Assembly (NCBI GenBank): GCA_020435825.1
Contig: JAGQYY010000001.1
Location: 80,808 to 144,807 of the forward strand
Origin: Aequorivita sp.
Lineage (GTDB): Bacteria; Bacteroidota; Bacteroidia; Flavobacteriales; Flavobacteriaceae
DNA length: 64,000 nt
Reading direction: 5' to 3'
Below are positions 8,179 to 17,338 of the stretch, one piece after another. Numbering within the stretch: position 1 is the stretch's first letter; every line of letters starts with the position of its first letter. A program made the position numbers and the translations under genes. Below the pieces are notes generated by a model, which ran no database searches, was not told the DNA's origin, and saw only the letters and a list, made by a program, of their open reading frames with translations.

Positions 8179-9063
8179 TTATTCAGAAATCCACATTTCC
8201 GCTGGCATCCCGATTTTTAGGCTGCCGTCGTTTTTTACCGTTACTTTTACTGCAAATACCAAATTTACCCGCTCTTCCTTGGTCTGGATTATTTTTGGAG
8301 TAAATTCTGCCGATGCCGAAATCCAACTTATGGTTCCTTTGTAGTCCTTCATTTCTTCCCCGGAATCGATTTTTACGGTTACTTGCTGCCCGATCTTAAT
8401 ATTCGGAAGCTGCGTTTCGCTTACGTAAACACGTAGCGTCATTTCGTCCAAATCGGCTATTTTGTATAGTGGTTTTCCAAAGGAAACAATTTCATCGGGC
8501 TCGGCATATTTGGTCAAAACAGTTCCTTTTATTGGGTTTGCTATTTTACATTTTGCAATCTGCTCCTCAATTTGAGCCACTTTTGCATCGATGGATTTTA
8601 CCTCGTTTACAATCGGGGAATTCTGGACTTCCACGTTTTGTATTTGTTTTTTTAAAACGTCCACTTGGCTGTTGGCCTGGTCCAATTGGCGCTTGGTGGC
8701 AGCGTTTTCGGCAAACATATTTTGGATGCGCTCCTGTTCGGTTTTTGCGGTCTGCAATTGTTGGTTCAAAACGCTTACTTGTGACCAAACGCCTCCCGAT
8801 TTTGAAGCAACGGTTTCCTTTGAAGCAAGCAGTTGCTGTTTGTTTAAATAAAGTTGAAGTGTATCTACAAGCGCTACGACTACTCCTTTTTCTAAAATTT
8901 CACCTTCCTCTACACTCAAAAACTCCAGTTTTCCGTTTGCTTCAGAAGAGATTGTTATTTCAGTTGCTTCAAAGTTTCCGTAGCCATCTGCTTTTTCGCC
9001 ATTGGAACAGGAAAATAGGCTTCCTGCCAAGACTGTCAAAAACAATATTTTTATATTTTTCAT
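8179..9063 (-). CDS. HlyD-family periplasmic adaptor, YbhG-like
   Basis: This 294-aa membrane-fusion protein has a lipoprotein signal (FLTVLAGSLFSC), a split biotinyl-lipoyl domain (about 25-65 and 165-200), a coiled-coil hairpin of about residues 70-165 rich in Gln/Glu/Lys, and a beta-barrel domain (LRVYVSETQLPNIKIGQQVTV). It bridges the inner-membrane ABC exporter and the outer-membrane TolC-like channel. It follows the TolC gene by 9 nt in the same operon, which matches the arrangement TetR-TolC-HlyD-ABC. Confidence 0.92.
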   Translation of the reverse strand: MKNIKILFLTVLAGSLFSCSNGEKADGYGNFEATEITISSEANGKLEFLSVEEGEILEKGVVVALVDTLQLYLNKQQLLASKETVASKSGGVWSQVSVLNQQLQTAKTEQERIQNMFAENAATKRQLDQANSQVDVLKKQIQNVEVQNSPIVNEVKSIDAKVAQIEEQIAKCKIANPIKGTVLTKYAEPDEIVSFGKPLYKIADLDEMTLRVYVSETQLPNIKIGQQVTVKIDSGEEMKDYKGTISWISASAEFTPKIIQTKEERVNLVFAVKVTVKNDGSLKIGMPAEMWISE

Positions 9064-9072
9064 CCTAAATAG

Positions 9073-10335
9073 TTATTTAAAATCCCCTTTTATTATGTTG
9101 TAACTCGCTTTTGCGAGTGCAAGTTTAACCTCGTGCAATTGCTGGTCAATTCTGGCCTCGTAAAGGTTGTTCAGTTCTGTGATGTATTCCGAAGGAGTAA
9201 TGGAGCCATTCTGTAATTGGGAAGTAGTCGCTTGTAAAACTTTCTCGCGCAATACGATTATTTCGGTATCTTTTTGAAGCATATTTTTATATTTATTTAT
9301 ATCGCTTTCAGCTTCTGTCAGTTGTATTTCGTTGTTTAGCAAAAAGGTTTCTTTTTCAGTAGAAACCATTTCCTTTGAAATATCAACGGCCCGTTTTTGC
9401 TGCTTCGTTTTGCCCCAATCTAAAATGTTCCAGTTCAATTTCAATCCGACCATATAAAAATCCTGAAAGGAATTGTCAAGCATGTTCAAACCCGGATTGC
9501 CGTAGCCGGCTTGAGCAAAACCGGATAATTTCGGGTAACTGCTTTTGGAAATAACTTCTTTTGAGGTTTCCAATTGGGTTTCTTGCAATTGGAAAAGCTC
9601 AAGTTCGGGTCGTTCTGACTGAGTTTCTGCCGTAACTAAAATCTCTGGATTTGTTAAAGTTGTTTTATTGTCCAAATCTTGGAAAACCAACAATGAGAGA
9701 TTTTTCAGTGCTTTTTCCCTATCAAAATTTATTTGTGAAAGTTGTTGTTCCAGTTTCAGTATTTCTGCTTTTAAAACATATTCGGAAGCGGGGAGGACTG
9801 CACCGTATTTTACTCCTGCGCCTACTTCTTTTATGCGCAAATTGAGTTGCTCCATTTTTGAAACGAGCAGTTTTTCCTGTTCCTGAAAAAGTAAAACCCT
9901 GAAATAGCTTTGGCTGATACGGCTTTTTAAAGTGTAAAGATTTACAGTAATTTGTTGTTGCTGTGCAGCGAGTTCTGCGGTTTTTAATTTTGTGTTTGCT
10001 GCAATATTTCCACCGTTATAAATCAATAGGTTGGCATCCAGCGTGGCACGATATTGATCTTTATTGAGTGGCTCAATGGTTGCATTTGGAATTTGAAAGG
10101 GTAATTCAATAACATCGGATTGATAGGTTGCCTGCGCATTCAGATCCAGTTTGGGAAGTTTCCCTTTTTCCAAAATAGTAATTTCAGACTTAGTTTTTTC
10201 TTCCAATAAAGTTGTCTGTTTTGCCAGCGGATAATTTTTTTCAGCTAGAAAGTAGCATTCTTCCAAGGTGAGCGTTTGCTGCGCAGAAAGGAATAGTGGG
10301 GAGAGGCCGAAAATTATAAAGAATAGCCTTTTCAT
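9073..10335 (-). CDS. TolC-family outer-membrane efflux channel
   Basis: This 420-aa protein has a signal peptide (MKRLFFIIFGLSPLFLSAQ) and the two tandem OEP repeats: LTLEECYFLAEKNYPLAKQ at the start, and the second half beginning near ASEYVLKAEILKLEQQL. The motif VGLKLNWNILDWGKTKQQ is typical of TolC. It forms the trimeric outer-membrane duct for the exporter encoded downstream. The gene begins 3 nt after the TetR gene ends, so regulator and channel are co-transcribed. Confidence 0.93.
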   Translation of the reverse strand: MKRLFFIIFGLSPLFLSAQQTLTLEECYFLAEKNYPLAKQTTLLEEKTKSEITILEKGKLPKLDLNAQATYQSDVIELPFQIPNATIEPLNKDQYRATLDANLLIYNGGNIAANTKLKTAELAAQQQQITVNLYTLKSRISQSYFRVLLFQEQEKLLVSKMEQLNLRIKEVGAGVKYGAVLPASEYVLKAEILKLEQQLSQINFDREKALKNLSLLVFQDLDNKTTLTNPEILVTAETQSERPELELFQLQETQLETSKEVISKSSYPKLSGFAQAGYGNPGLNMLDNSFQDFYMVGLKLNWNILDWGKTKQQKRAVDISKEMVSTEKETFLLNNEIQLTEAESDINKYKNMLQKDTEIIVLREKVLQATTSQLQNGSITPSEYITELNNLYEARIDQQLHEVKLALAKASYNIIKGDFK

Positions 10336-10338
10336 TTT

Positions 10339-10953
10339 TTACTTTTTTATGGAATTGATTATAAACTCAGAAACAGAAACCTTTCGTTCTTCCATCATTT
10401 TTTTGAAAGCTTTATTTTCAATCTTCAAAAATCCTTTTATTAAAGGAGTAGCCACAAATGGGAAGATATTCAACGATATAATATTGATGAAAAGTTGCTC
10501 TCCGTTTATTGGTTTCAAAATGCCTTTTTCCACTTCTTGGTTCACTTGGTTTTTAAATTTTTCCAGTGTTGGAAAAGCTGCGTTACGTTGAATTTTCTCA
10601 AAAAACTTCGGATTCCGGTTTAATTCCTGGATTATAAAATTTGGTAAATATGGATGTTTTGATATAAAGGAAATATAATTGTGCGTAAAGTTTTTCACCT
10701 TGTCCTCAATTGAGGAATCATCGTTCAAGATTTTATTGAGTTGTGGGGCCAAAAGAGAAAAAGCATTCGTGAAAACCGCTTCAAAAAGTAATTGTTTGCT
10801 ACGGTAATAATAGTGGAGCATTGCTTTGTTGATACCAGCTTCGTCTGCGATTTCCTGCATTCGGGCGCCGTCCATCCCTTTTTTTTGGAATATGTTTTCA
10901 GCGGCGCTCAATATTTGTCCCTCCGTATCATGGTTCTTATTTGTCTTTGCCAT
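10339..10953 (-). CDS. TetR-family repressor of the efflux operon (CecR-like position)
   Basis: This 204-aa regulator has a TetR_N helix-turn-helix at about residues 10-60 (ILSAAENIFQKKGMDGARMQEIADEAGINKAMLHYYYRSKQLL) and a helical ligand domain. It is the first gene of the leftward exporter operon, as cecR is beside ybhGFSR. A -7 element and GTTAAC-type repeats upstream suggest autoregulation. The inducer is unknown. Confidence 0.92.
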   Translation of the reverse strand: MAKTNKNHDTEGQILSAAENIFQKKGMDGARMQEIADEAGINKAMLHYYYRSKQLLFEAVFTNAFSLLAPQLNKILNDDSSIEDKVKNFTHNYISFISKHPYLPNFIIQELNRNPKFFEKIQRNAAFPTLEKFKNQVNQEVEKGILKPINGEQLFINIISLNIFPFVATPLIKGFLKIENKAFKKMMEERKVSVSEFIINSIKK

Positions 10954-10960
10954 TTTTTAA

Positions 10961-10993
10961 CTTTATGGTTTAACTATTTGGTTAACAAAGATA
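10961..10993 (-). promoter_or_regulatory. Promoter and probable operator of the TetR efflux operon
   Basis: Read leftward, TATCTTTG (10993-10986) matches the Bacteroidota -7 consensus TAnnTTTG. It is followed at once by GTTAACC, AAATA and GTTAAACC, two near-identical half sites that would overlap the transcription start. That is where a TetR repressor would be expected to bind. The assignment is by pattern only. Confidence 0.5.
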
Positions 10994-11202
10994 CATATTA
11001 TATCTTTACACAAATGATTTTTCAGAAAATTTTAAAAATATTCGTTGGCGGTTGATGAATTCTATCTTAAACTTCTGAAATACATTAAGTTTATAGTTTC
11101 TTTTACGAATTTTTAAAAATGTGAAACAGGAGAAACGTATATTTACGAATATATGGTAAACAGAGGTGTATGATTCTGTTTGTAAACAATCTAAAAAATA
11201 TT

Positions 11203-11835
11203 ATGCAAAAATTAATGACCACAGCAATTTTTATAGTTTCCCTATACAGTTGTTCCAGCAGCCGTTTGGTTGATGAATATAGAAATGTTGAAACCACAGA
11301 TTTTCATGCAAATAAAGTGTTGGTAGTTGGTTTTACGCCCGATGACGGACTGCGGCGCCAATTTGAATATAGTTTGCAACAAGCCCTGGAAGCTGAAGAT
11401 GTGGTTGCTATAAAAAGCGTTGATTTTTTTGAAAGTAGTTTCAGCAACAACAATCAATCTAAAGAGAATTTGGACAATATTGAGAAGGAACTTTTAAACG
11501 CTGGATTTGATGCAGTTTTATTTTCAAAAGTAACGGGGCAGGAGAGTAAAGTAACCATCGGGCAATCCTACCGAAACCTCGCAAAATCTTTTGAGTCATT
11601 CAGTGATTATTATAATGAGAATAAACCTGTTTATGGCAACTCGCAAACTGAGGATTATCCGGTTTATAATACCGAGACTTCATTATATTGTCTTTGTCCC
11701 GGTAAAGAGCAGGATTTGATTTGGCGCGGAAAGATAGATATTGTTGATCCGACAAACAGTGCGTCAACCATTCGAGATTATGTGAAAACACTTGTGCAAA
11801 CGCTCAAAAGGAACAATCTTTTGATCGTAAAATGA
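11203..11835 (+). CDS. Lipoprotein of unknown function
   Basis: The start chosen is the ATG at 11203, which gives a clean lipoprotein signal (MQKLMTTAIFIVSLYSC). An upstream ATG at 11170 would add 11 residues ahead of the signal. The mature protein (~195 aa) has a predicted alpha/beta pattern (KVLVVGFTPDDGLRRQFEYSL ... GFDAVLFSKVTGQE) similar to small Bacteroidota lipoproteins, but I do not recognise a named family. It stands alone, convergent with the Usp gene 12 nt downstream. No role is assigned. Confidence 0.7.
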   Translation: MQKLMTTAIFIVSLYSCSSSRLVDEYRNVETTDFHANKVLVVGFTPDDGLRRQFEYSLQQALEAEDVVAIKSVDFFESSFSNNNQSKENLDNIEKELLNAGFDAVLFSKVTGQESKVTIGQSYRNLAKSFESFSDYYNENKPVYGNSQTEDYPVYNTETSLYCLCPGKEQDLIWRGKIDIVDPTNSASTIRDYVKTLVQTLKRNNLLIVK

Positions 11836-11847
11836 TCTTTTTTAAAT

Positions 11848-12675
11848 TCACTCGTGAAGCACCAAAAGCGGTACGGGCGAGCCATAGCTGATCTTTGAGG
11901 TTTCTGACCCGAAAATGAAGCGGTTTAAAAAACTTTTTCGTTCCACAACCATTACGTGAAGCTGGATTGGAATTAATTGCTCAAAAGCATTAATTGCTAT
12001 TGATGCAGGAATATTTTTTATGGCAAAGCGCTCAAAACCAATTTCTTTGAAAACTTCTTCAGTGTGGTTTTTTTTGGTTGCCAGTTCAATATTTTCTTCT
12101 TCTATTTCAAGAATTTTAAGAGATGCATCGTGTTTTTTTACTATTTCTGAAATTACATTGAGTGATTTGTTCGACACCTCATATTGATAATTGAGTGATA
12201 ACAGAACGGAATTAATTTTTTCAAAAGAATATCCTTCGGGAATCACAAGAACGGGACAATTAACGTTTCGTATGATTTTCAAGGTGTTACTGCCAAAAAT
12301 AACCTCCGCAGCACCTGTTGCGCCGTTGGAACCCATTAGTATTAATTCAATATTGTTTAGGGCAACTGCTTGGTTTACGGCATCTACAATATTATCAAAA
12401 TCAACTGTTGTAACAAAAGTGAAATCCTCAGCCCCGGAAATTGATCTACAAAATTGGGCCATTTTTTCGACCCCCTCCTTATTGTCGTTCAAAATGCCTT
12501 CATAGACCGATGTGCCGGGAGCGCCGTAAAGTACATCGGCAGTTATGTAACCAGAGGGTTTTTGCGAATTGAGAATGTGAAATGTACATTTTTCCCCTTC
12601 AAAAAACTTCAGGGCATACCTAATTGCATTCTTTGAGTTTTCTGAAAAGTCTGTGGGTAAAAGAATGTTTTCCAT
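11848..12675 (-). CDS. Universal stress protein, tandem Usp domains
   Basis: This 275-aa Usp protein has two domains. The first begins MENILLPTDFSENSKNAI and carries MGSNGATGAAEVIFGSNTLK, a complete G-x2-G-x9-G-S/N nucleotide-binding motif near residues 112-133. The second is degenerate and ends VPLLVLHE. It is transcribed away from the nos operon; 227 bp separate the divergent starts. No FNR-like geometry is seen on its side of that gap. Confidence 0.9.
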   Translation of the reverse strand: MENILLPTDFSENSKNAIRYALKFFEGEKCTFHILNSQKPSGYITADVLYGAPGTSVYEGILNDNKEGVEKMAQFCRSISGAEDFTFVTTVDFDNIVDAVNQAVALNNIELILMGSNGATGAAEVIFGSNTLKIIRNVNCPVLVIPEGYSFEKINSVLLSLNYQYEVSNKSLNVISEIVKKHDASLKILEIEEENIELATKKNHTEEVFKEIGFERFAIKNIPASIAINAFEQLIPIQLHVMVVERKSFLNRFIFGSETSKISYGSPVPLLVLHE

Positions 12676-12834
12676 TTTTAATTTATAAAAAAATTTATCA
12701 AAAATAATTCTTCAAAATAACTTCAAAAATGATTTTAATCATACATAGTTAAGAGTGTAGATTATAAAATATAATATTGATAATGAGCTATTTAAATATA
12801 ATGCTTAATTGTGGGATAAAACACTCTTTTTTAT

Positions 12835-12878
12835 ATGATAAAAGTCATATTCTATTTCCAACTTGAAACCTAATTTTG
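12835..12878 (+). promoter_or_regulatory. FNR/CRP-like box plus -7 element of the nos operon
   Basis: The palindrome ATGAT-AAAA-GTCAT (12835-12848) is followed by TAATTTTG (12871-12878), a perfect TAnnTTTG. The final G is 36.5 nt from the dyad centre. A start site near 12884 would place the box at about -41.5 (class II activation). The first ATG of the cytochrome c gene is at 12903, giving a short leader. Confidence 0.7.
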
Positions 12879-12902
12879 TCATGTAAATTAATTTTAACAA
12901 CT

Positions 12903-13406
12903 ATGAAAAACATAATGAGATCACTAACCGCAATTGCAATCCTAACCTTGATAAGCTGTGGCGGAAAAGAAGAAAAAAAGAAAGATGGTATCCAAATAGG
13001 CCAAAAGCCTCCTGCAACCGAAACTCCTAAGGAGGAACCAGCCTCAAATGAAAAACCTTCAGAGATGGTTGACCTAACTAATAAGGGAATTGGGCCGATT
13101 AAAAGTTTAGAGCTTCCTGCGGAAATAGACCAGGCAATGGCTGCCAAAGGGATGGAGGTTTACAAAACAAAATGTATGGCCTGCCATAAACCGGACAAAA
13201 AATTTATTGGTCCTGCGCCAACAGGAATTTTTGAAAGGCGTACACCAGAGTGGATTATGAACATGATTCTAAATCCAGAGGATATGACCCAAAACGATCC
13301 GCTTGCGAAAGCACTTTTGGTAGAGTTCAACGGATCGCCAATGGCTAATCAAAACCTGACTGAAGAAGAGGCCAGACAAGTATTGGAATATTTTAGAACA
13401 CTCTAA
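12903..13406 (+). CDS. Monoheme c-type cytochrome lipoprotein of the nos cluster
   Basis: The start is the ATG at 12903. An in-frame TTG at 12876 overlaps the -7 element and is excluded. The product is ~167 aa with a lipoprotein signal (LTAIAILTLISC), a Lys/Glu/Pro-rich linker and one haem-binding CMACH, with a distal Met candidate in SPMANQNLTEEEA. It is predicted to be periplasmic and membrane-anchored, donating electrons to NosZ. It is the first gene behind the FNR-like box, 69 nt before the fasciclin gene. Cytochromes in this position are common in clade II nos clusters. Confidence 0.88.
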   Translation: MKNIMRSLTAIAILTLISCGGKEEKKKDGIQIGQKPPATETPKEEPASNEKPSEMVDLTNKGIGPIKSLELPAEIDQAMAAKGMEVYKTKCMACHKPDKKFIGPAPTGIFERRTPEWIMNMILNPEDMTQNDPLAKALLVEFNGSPMANQNLTEEEARQVLEYFRTL

Positions 13407-13430
13407 CATATACACTTAAACAACCAAACC

Positions 13431-13456
13431 CCTTGCAGGGTCTAGGCCCTGCAAGG
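13431..13456. repeat. Perfect 10-bp intergenic hairpin between cytochrome and fasciclin genes
   Basis: The arms CCTTGCAGGG (13431-13440) and CCCTGCAAGG (13447-13456) flank the 6-nt loop TCTAGG. AAAC precedes and GTTTAAA follows. It may act as a partial terminator or mRNA-stabilising stem-loop. The sequence also resembles dispersed flavobacterial palindromes, so it may be a repeat rather than an operon-specific signal. Confidence 0.6.
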
Positions 13457-13475
13457 TTTAAAAACCAAAACCAAA

Positions 13476-14054
13476 ATGAAAACAACGCTTAAACTGTTAT
13501 TTTTTACAGCTGCAATCCTTGTGTTTTCAGCGTGTAAAAACGAAACAAAAACTGACGGTCATGGAACTACTCATGAAAGTTCCAAAGCAAATGATGCCAC
13601 TACAGAAAAACAAGGTCAGGCATTTATTGAAAATGACGAATCAAAACCTAATGTGCTTCAAATTGCAATAGGCTCTCCAGACCATAGCACACTTGTTGCC
13701 GCGGTACAGGCTGCAGAATTGGAAAATGCATTGGTAAATGCAGGACCTCTTATGGTTTTTGCTCCAACCAACGCTGCCTTTGATGCTTTGCCGGCTGGTA
13801 CTGTGGAAGAGTTGTTAAAACCTGAAAACAAGGAAAAATTGGCCTACATCCTTAAAAACCATGTAACTCCCGGAAACTATTCCAAAGATTTTTTGAAAAA
13901 GTTTAAAAAATTGGGGCAAGCTAATGGTGAAGATGTAACTGTTGAAGTTAACGGTGAAGATGTTTTTGTGGGCGGTGCCAGAATCATTGCCAGTATTCCT
14001 GCCGGAAATGGAATTGTGCACGTAGTTGACAAAGTAATTTTACCAGCAAATTAA
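13476..14054 (+). CDS. Fasciclin (FAS1) domain lipoprotein
   Basis: This is a 192-aa lipoprotein (signal ending VFSAC) with a His/Thr-rich linker and one FAS1 domain of about 130 residues. Hallmarks are HSTLVAAVQAAELENAL, VFAPTNAAFDALPAGTVEELL, YILKNHVTPGNYS and NGIVHVVDKVILP. FAS1 proteins are often found in Bacteroidota nos and nir clusters and are thought to be periplasmic or surface adhesion-like modules; their role in denitrification is not known. It is 33 nt upstream of nosZ in the same transcription unit. Confidence 0.9.
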   Translation: MKTTLKLLFFTAAILVFSACKNETKTDGHGTTHESSKANDATTEKQGQAFIENDESKPNVLQIAIGSPDHSTLVAAVQAAELENALVNAGPLMVFAPTNAAFDALPAGTVEELLKPENKEKLAYILKNHVTPGNYSKDFLKKFKKLGQANGEDVTVEVNGEDVFVGGARIIASIPAGNGIVHVVDKVILPAN

Positions 14055-14087
14055 GCAATTGAATAATATAAAATAAACAATAGAACA

Positions 14088-16052
14088 ATGAGAAAAACAA
14101 TTAATATTTTAGTTTCCCTGATTATGGTTGCCGGTTTGGTTAGCTGTAATGGCGGAGACAAAAAAGGAAACAAAAGCAAAGGTGGTTTGGCCACTAATGC
14201 TGCTGAAAAAGTGTACGTAGCTCCCGGTGAGCACGATGAATTTTACGCCTTCATATCAGGTGGATTTAGCGGACAGCTTTCTGTGTATGGCCTTCCATCC
14301 GGACGTTTGTTCAAAGTAATTCCGGTATTCTCTCAAGATGCTGAAAAAGCTTGGGGCTATAATGAGGAAACCAAGCCAATGTTGGAAACTTCATTCGGTT
14401 TTGTGCCTTGGGATGATAGTCACCACCCAGACATTTCGCAAACAAATGGTGAATTGGACGGGCGTTGGGTTTTCATCAACGGTAACAATACACCACGTAT
14501 CGCCCGTGTTGACCTCACCACTTTTGAAACTGCTGAAATTATTGAAGTGCCAAACAGTGCCGGTAACCACAGTTCTTCATTCATTACTGAAAATACGGAA
14601 TATGTTGTTGCGGGAACTCGTTTCTCTGTACCAATTCCACAGCGTGACTTGCCAATTAAGGATTATAAAGGAAACTTTAAAGGCGCACTTTCATTTATTA
14701 GTGTAGATCCTGAAACAGGGCGTATGGCAATAAAATTCCAATTGATGATGCCCGGTTTTGATTATGACCTTTCTCACCCTGGTCGCGACAAATCGCACGG
14801 CTGGTTCTTCTTTACAACTTATAATACTGAAGAGGCAAACACTTTGTTGGAAGTTAACGCTTCCCAAAATGATAAGGATTTCATCGCAGCTGTAAACTGG
14901 AAAAAAATTGAAGAATATGTGAACAATGGTGGTGGAACAAAAGTTCCTGCAAAATATGCGCACAATGTTTACAGTGATGAGACCCATACTGCTACATCTA
15001 CAATGATGAATGAGGTACTTACTGTTAATCCATTGGATGTTCCCGGAGCTGTTTACTTTCTTCCTACTCCTAAATCACCCCACGGTTGTGATGTAGATCC
15101 AACAGGTGAATATATTGTAGGTAACGGAAAACTTTCTGCCGATTTAACAGTTCACTCATTCACAAAAATGCTTGATGCAATCGAAAACAAGAAGTTTGAT
15201 GGCGAAGCTTACGGCATTCCAATCCTTAAATTCGAAGATGTACTTGCCGGAACTGTTAAACAACCAGGCTTAGGCCCATTGCATACCGAGTTTGATGGAA
15301 AAGGAAATGCTTATACAACCTTCTTTATCTCTTCTGAAGTTGTAAAATGGAAAGTAGGTACTTGGGAAGTTGTGGACCGTCAACCAGCTTACTATTCTGT
15401 TGGTCACGGTATGATTCCTGGTGGAAACTCTCGCAAACCGTTTGGAAAGTATTTTGTTTCTATGAACAAGATTACCAAAGACCGCTATTTGCCAACGGGA
15501 CCAGAAGTAACCCAGTCTGCACAGTTGTATAACATTAGTGGTGATAAAATGGAACTGTTGTTAGATTTCCCAACTATTGGAGAGCCACACTACGCTGCCG
15601 GTATTCCCGCAGAAATTGTTGCCAAGAATTCAAAACAATTATTCAAATTGTCAGAAAATAAACACCCTTATGCCACAATTTCAGATGGTGATGCTAGGGT
15701 AGAGCGCAAAGGAAACGAAGTCCATATTTATATGACGATGATTCGTAGCCACTTTAATCCAGACAACATTGAAGGTATAAAAGTTGGAGATAAGGTTTAC
15801 TTCCACGTTACAAACCACGAGCAGGATTATGATGTGCCACATGGTATAAGTATGATTGGTGCTAATACTTCAGAATTGCTTATTATGCCAGGCCAAACAG
15901 AAACCTTTGTTTGGGAACCTAAACAGCCCGGCGTATGGCCGTTCTATTGTACTGACTTCTGTTCTGCATTGCACCAAGAAATGCAGGGTTACGTTCGCGT
16001 AAGCCCAGCAAGTTCTGGAACTGAACTTAAATGGTCTTTGGGAGAAGACTAA
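14088..16052 (+). CDS. nosZ: Nitrous oxide reductase, clade II (Sec/lipoprotein type)
   Basis: This 654-aa multicopper enzyme reduces N2O to N2. The N-terminus is a lipoprotein-type Sec signal (LVSLIMVAGLVSC, Cys at 20) rather than a twin-arginine signal, the mark of clade II enzymes. The seven-bladed propeller holding CuZ contains the His-rich stretches DDSHHPDIS, HPGRDKSHGW, YAHNVYSDETH, SPHGCDVDP and LHTEFDGKG. The C-terminal cupredoxin domain ends with the CuA motif CTDFCSALHQEMQGY (two Cys, His, Met). It has about the usual length for clade II. The gene follows the cytochrome c and fasciclin genes and is closed by a strong terminator. Confidence 0.97.
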   Translation: MRKTINILVSLIMVAGLVSCNGGDKKGNKSKGGLATNAAEKVYVAPGEHDEFYAFISGGFSGQLSVYGLPSGRLFKVIPVFSQDAEKAWGYNEETKPMLETSFGFVPWDDSHHPDISQTNGELDGRWVFINGNNTPRIARVDLTTFETAEIIEVPNSAGNHSSSFITENTEYVVAGTRFSVPIPQRDLPIKDYKGNFKGALSFISVDPETGRMAIKFQLMMPGFDYDLSHPGRDKSHGWFFFTTYNTEEANTLLEVNASQNDKDFIAAVNWKKIEEYVNNGGGTKVPAKYAHNVYSDETHTATSTMMNEVLTVNPLDVPGAVYFLPTPKSPHGCDVDPTGEYIVGNGKLSADLTVHSFTKMLDAIENKKFDGEAYGIPILKFEDVLAGTVKQPGLGPLHTEFDGKGNAYTTFFISSEVVKWKVGTWEVVDRQPAYYSVGHGMIPGGNSRKPFGKYFVSMNKITKDRYLPTGPEVTQSAQLYNISGDKMELLLDFPTIGEPHYAAGIPAEIVAKNSKQLFKLSENKHPYATISDGDARVERKGNEVHIYMTMIRSHFNPDNIEGIKVGDKVYFHVTNHEQDYDVPHGISMIGANTSELLIMPGQTETFVWEPKQPGVWPFYCTDFCSALHQEMQGYVRVSPASSGTELKWSLGED

Positions 16053-16108
16053 TAGGATGTTTTTAGTTGTGAAAATACTGGATTAGTGATTGATGGTATT
16101 TTCAAAGG

Positions 16109-16143
16109 AAAGACGGGGGTTCGTTGATTTTCCCCCGTCTTTT
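16109..16143 (+). terminator. Intrinsic terminator after nosZ
   Basis: Arms AAAGACGGGGG (16109-16119) and CCCCCGTCTTT (16132-16142) form an 11-bp stem with a 12-nt loop, followed by T and A-rich DNA. A weaker stem (GAAAATAC at 16071-16078 with GTATTTTC at 16096-16103) lies just before. The pair separates nosZ from the accessory genes and should lower their transcript level relative to nosZ. Confidence 0.8.
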
Positions 16144-16255
16144 AAAAAAAGATCTTAAAACCTGCCTTTTAACTAAATATAAAATCAGCTATCTGCGCAA
16201 ATGCTTAAACAGAAAAACCAACCGCACTGATGTTTAAGGTTTAAAATTCAAAAAA

Positions 16256-16900
16256 ATGAAAAAAGCAGGAATAATAATGATAATTGGCTCCCTACTACTA
16301 TTGGGTCTTTTTAAATTCCCATTGTGGAATATTATGCTGGGCGCACCCCAATATCCCGATCCTTTGGGAATGGATATCTATATTCAGGGAATAAAGGGGG
16401 TACAGGAATTTGATATTCAAAATATTGATGGATTGAACCATTATATTGGTATGAAAACCATTCCCGAACCTGCAGATATGTGGGAATTTCAAGTATTCCC
16501 AATGGTAATTGGAATTATGGTTGCAATTGGTGTTATCATAGGGTTGCTTGGTTTCTTTGGAAAAGTGAGCTATAAATGGTTTCTAGGTTGGTTCGTATTA
16601 ATGTCTGTATTGGGAATTATGGGAATGTACGATTTCAATTCCTGGCTTGCCGAATACGGAAGCGATCTTGATCCAAAAGCCATTATGAAATTGTTAAACC
16701 CAGATGGCACACCGATGACATACAAACCACCGTTAATCGGCTATCAAAAAATGCTTAATTTTGATGTGGATTCTTGGCCTGCAACTGGCGCTTATATGAT
16801 GTTTGTGGGTATGATGCTTACCATTGTTGCATTCTTAGTTGGGAAGAAAGAATATAAAAAATTAGAGAAAAAGACATCCTTTAAAACTGTAACAACATAA
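16256..16900 (+). CDS. Polytopic membrane protein of the nos cluster, unnamed
   Basis: This 214-aa protein has about four membrane helices (residues ~5-27, 80-102, 107-125 and 178-197) and a periplasmic segment rich in aromatic residues and Asp (PQYPDPLGMDIYIQGIKGV). Proteins like this sit beside nosZ in many Bacteroidota. Clade II clusters elsewhere carry an uncharacterised membrane protein called NosB, but equivalence is not shown here. Its stop overlaps the nosL start by one base (16900), so translation is coupled. A role in electron transfer to, or maturation of, NosZ is inferred from position only. Confidence 0.75.
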   Translation: MKKAGIIMIIGSLLLLGLFKFPLWNIMLGAPQYPDPLGMDIYIQGIKGVQEFDIQNIDGLNHYIGMKTIPEPADMWEFQVFPMVIGIMVAIGVIIGLLGFFGKVSYKWFLGWFVLMSVLGIMGMYDFNSWLAEYGSDLDPKAIMKLLNPDGTPMTYKPPLIGYQKMLNFDVDSWPATGAYMMFVGMMLTIVAFLVGKKEYKKLEKKTSFKTVTT

Positions 16901-17334
16901 TGAAACGGATCTTCTTTTTGGGTATAATTACAATATTGCTTGTTTCTTGCAATGTAAGCCCACAGCATATAGAATATGGCACCGATGCCTGTCACTACTG
17001 CAACATGACCATCGTGGATCGTCAACATGCGGCACAGCTTGTAACCACAAAAGGAAAAGCCTTTAAGTATGATGCAATTGAGTGTATGGTTCACTCTTTG
17101 CAAGATGATATGAAAGATACGGAAATTTCACTTTACTTAGCTGCGGATTTTAACCAACCGGGACAATTGATGGATGCTACAATGGCTACCTATCTTGTGA
17201 GTGAACAGATATCCAGCCCCATGGGCGCCAATCTTTCCGCTTTTGAAAATGAAAATTCTGCCCAGAATGCAAAAAATAAGTTTACAGGAGAAATTTTCTC
17301 TTGGGAAGAGGTCCAAAACCACTTAAAGCAATAG
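16900..17334 (+). CDS. nosL: NosL copper-binding lipoprotein
   Basis: This is a 144-aa lipoprotein (signal FLGIITILLVSC) with the NosL motif CHYCNMTIVD near residues 29-38, whose Cys and Met bind Cu(I). Family hallmarks include FKYDAIECMVHSL and the C-terminal AKNKFTGEIFSWEEV. NosL delivers copper to NosDFY/NosZ for CuZ assembly. It is translationally coupled to the upstream membrane-protein gene and precedes nosD. Confidence 0.92.
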   Translation: MKRIFFLGIITILLVSCNVSPQHIEYGTDACHYCNMTIVDRQHAAQLVTTKGKAFKYDAIECMVHSLQDDMKDTEISLYLAADFNQPGQLMDATMATYLVSEQISSPMGANLSAFENENSAQNAKNKFTGEIFSWEEVQNHLKQ

Positions 17335-17338
17335 TGCT

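Noticed and set aside
8469-9068. 199-aa open frame opposite the HlyD-like gene
   Set aside because: Antisense shadow of a clear coding gene, with unusual composition and no family features.
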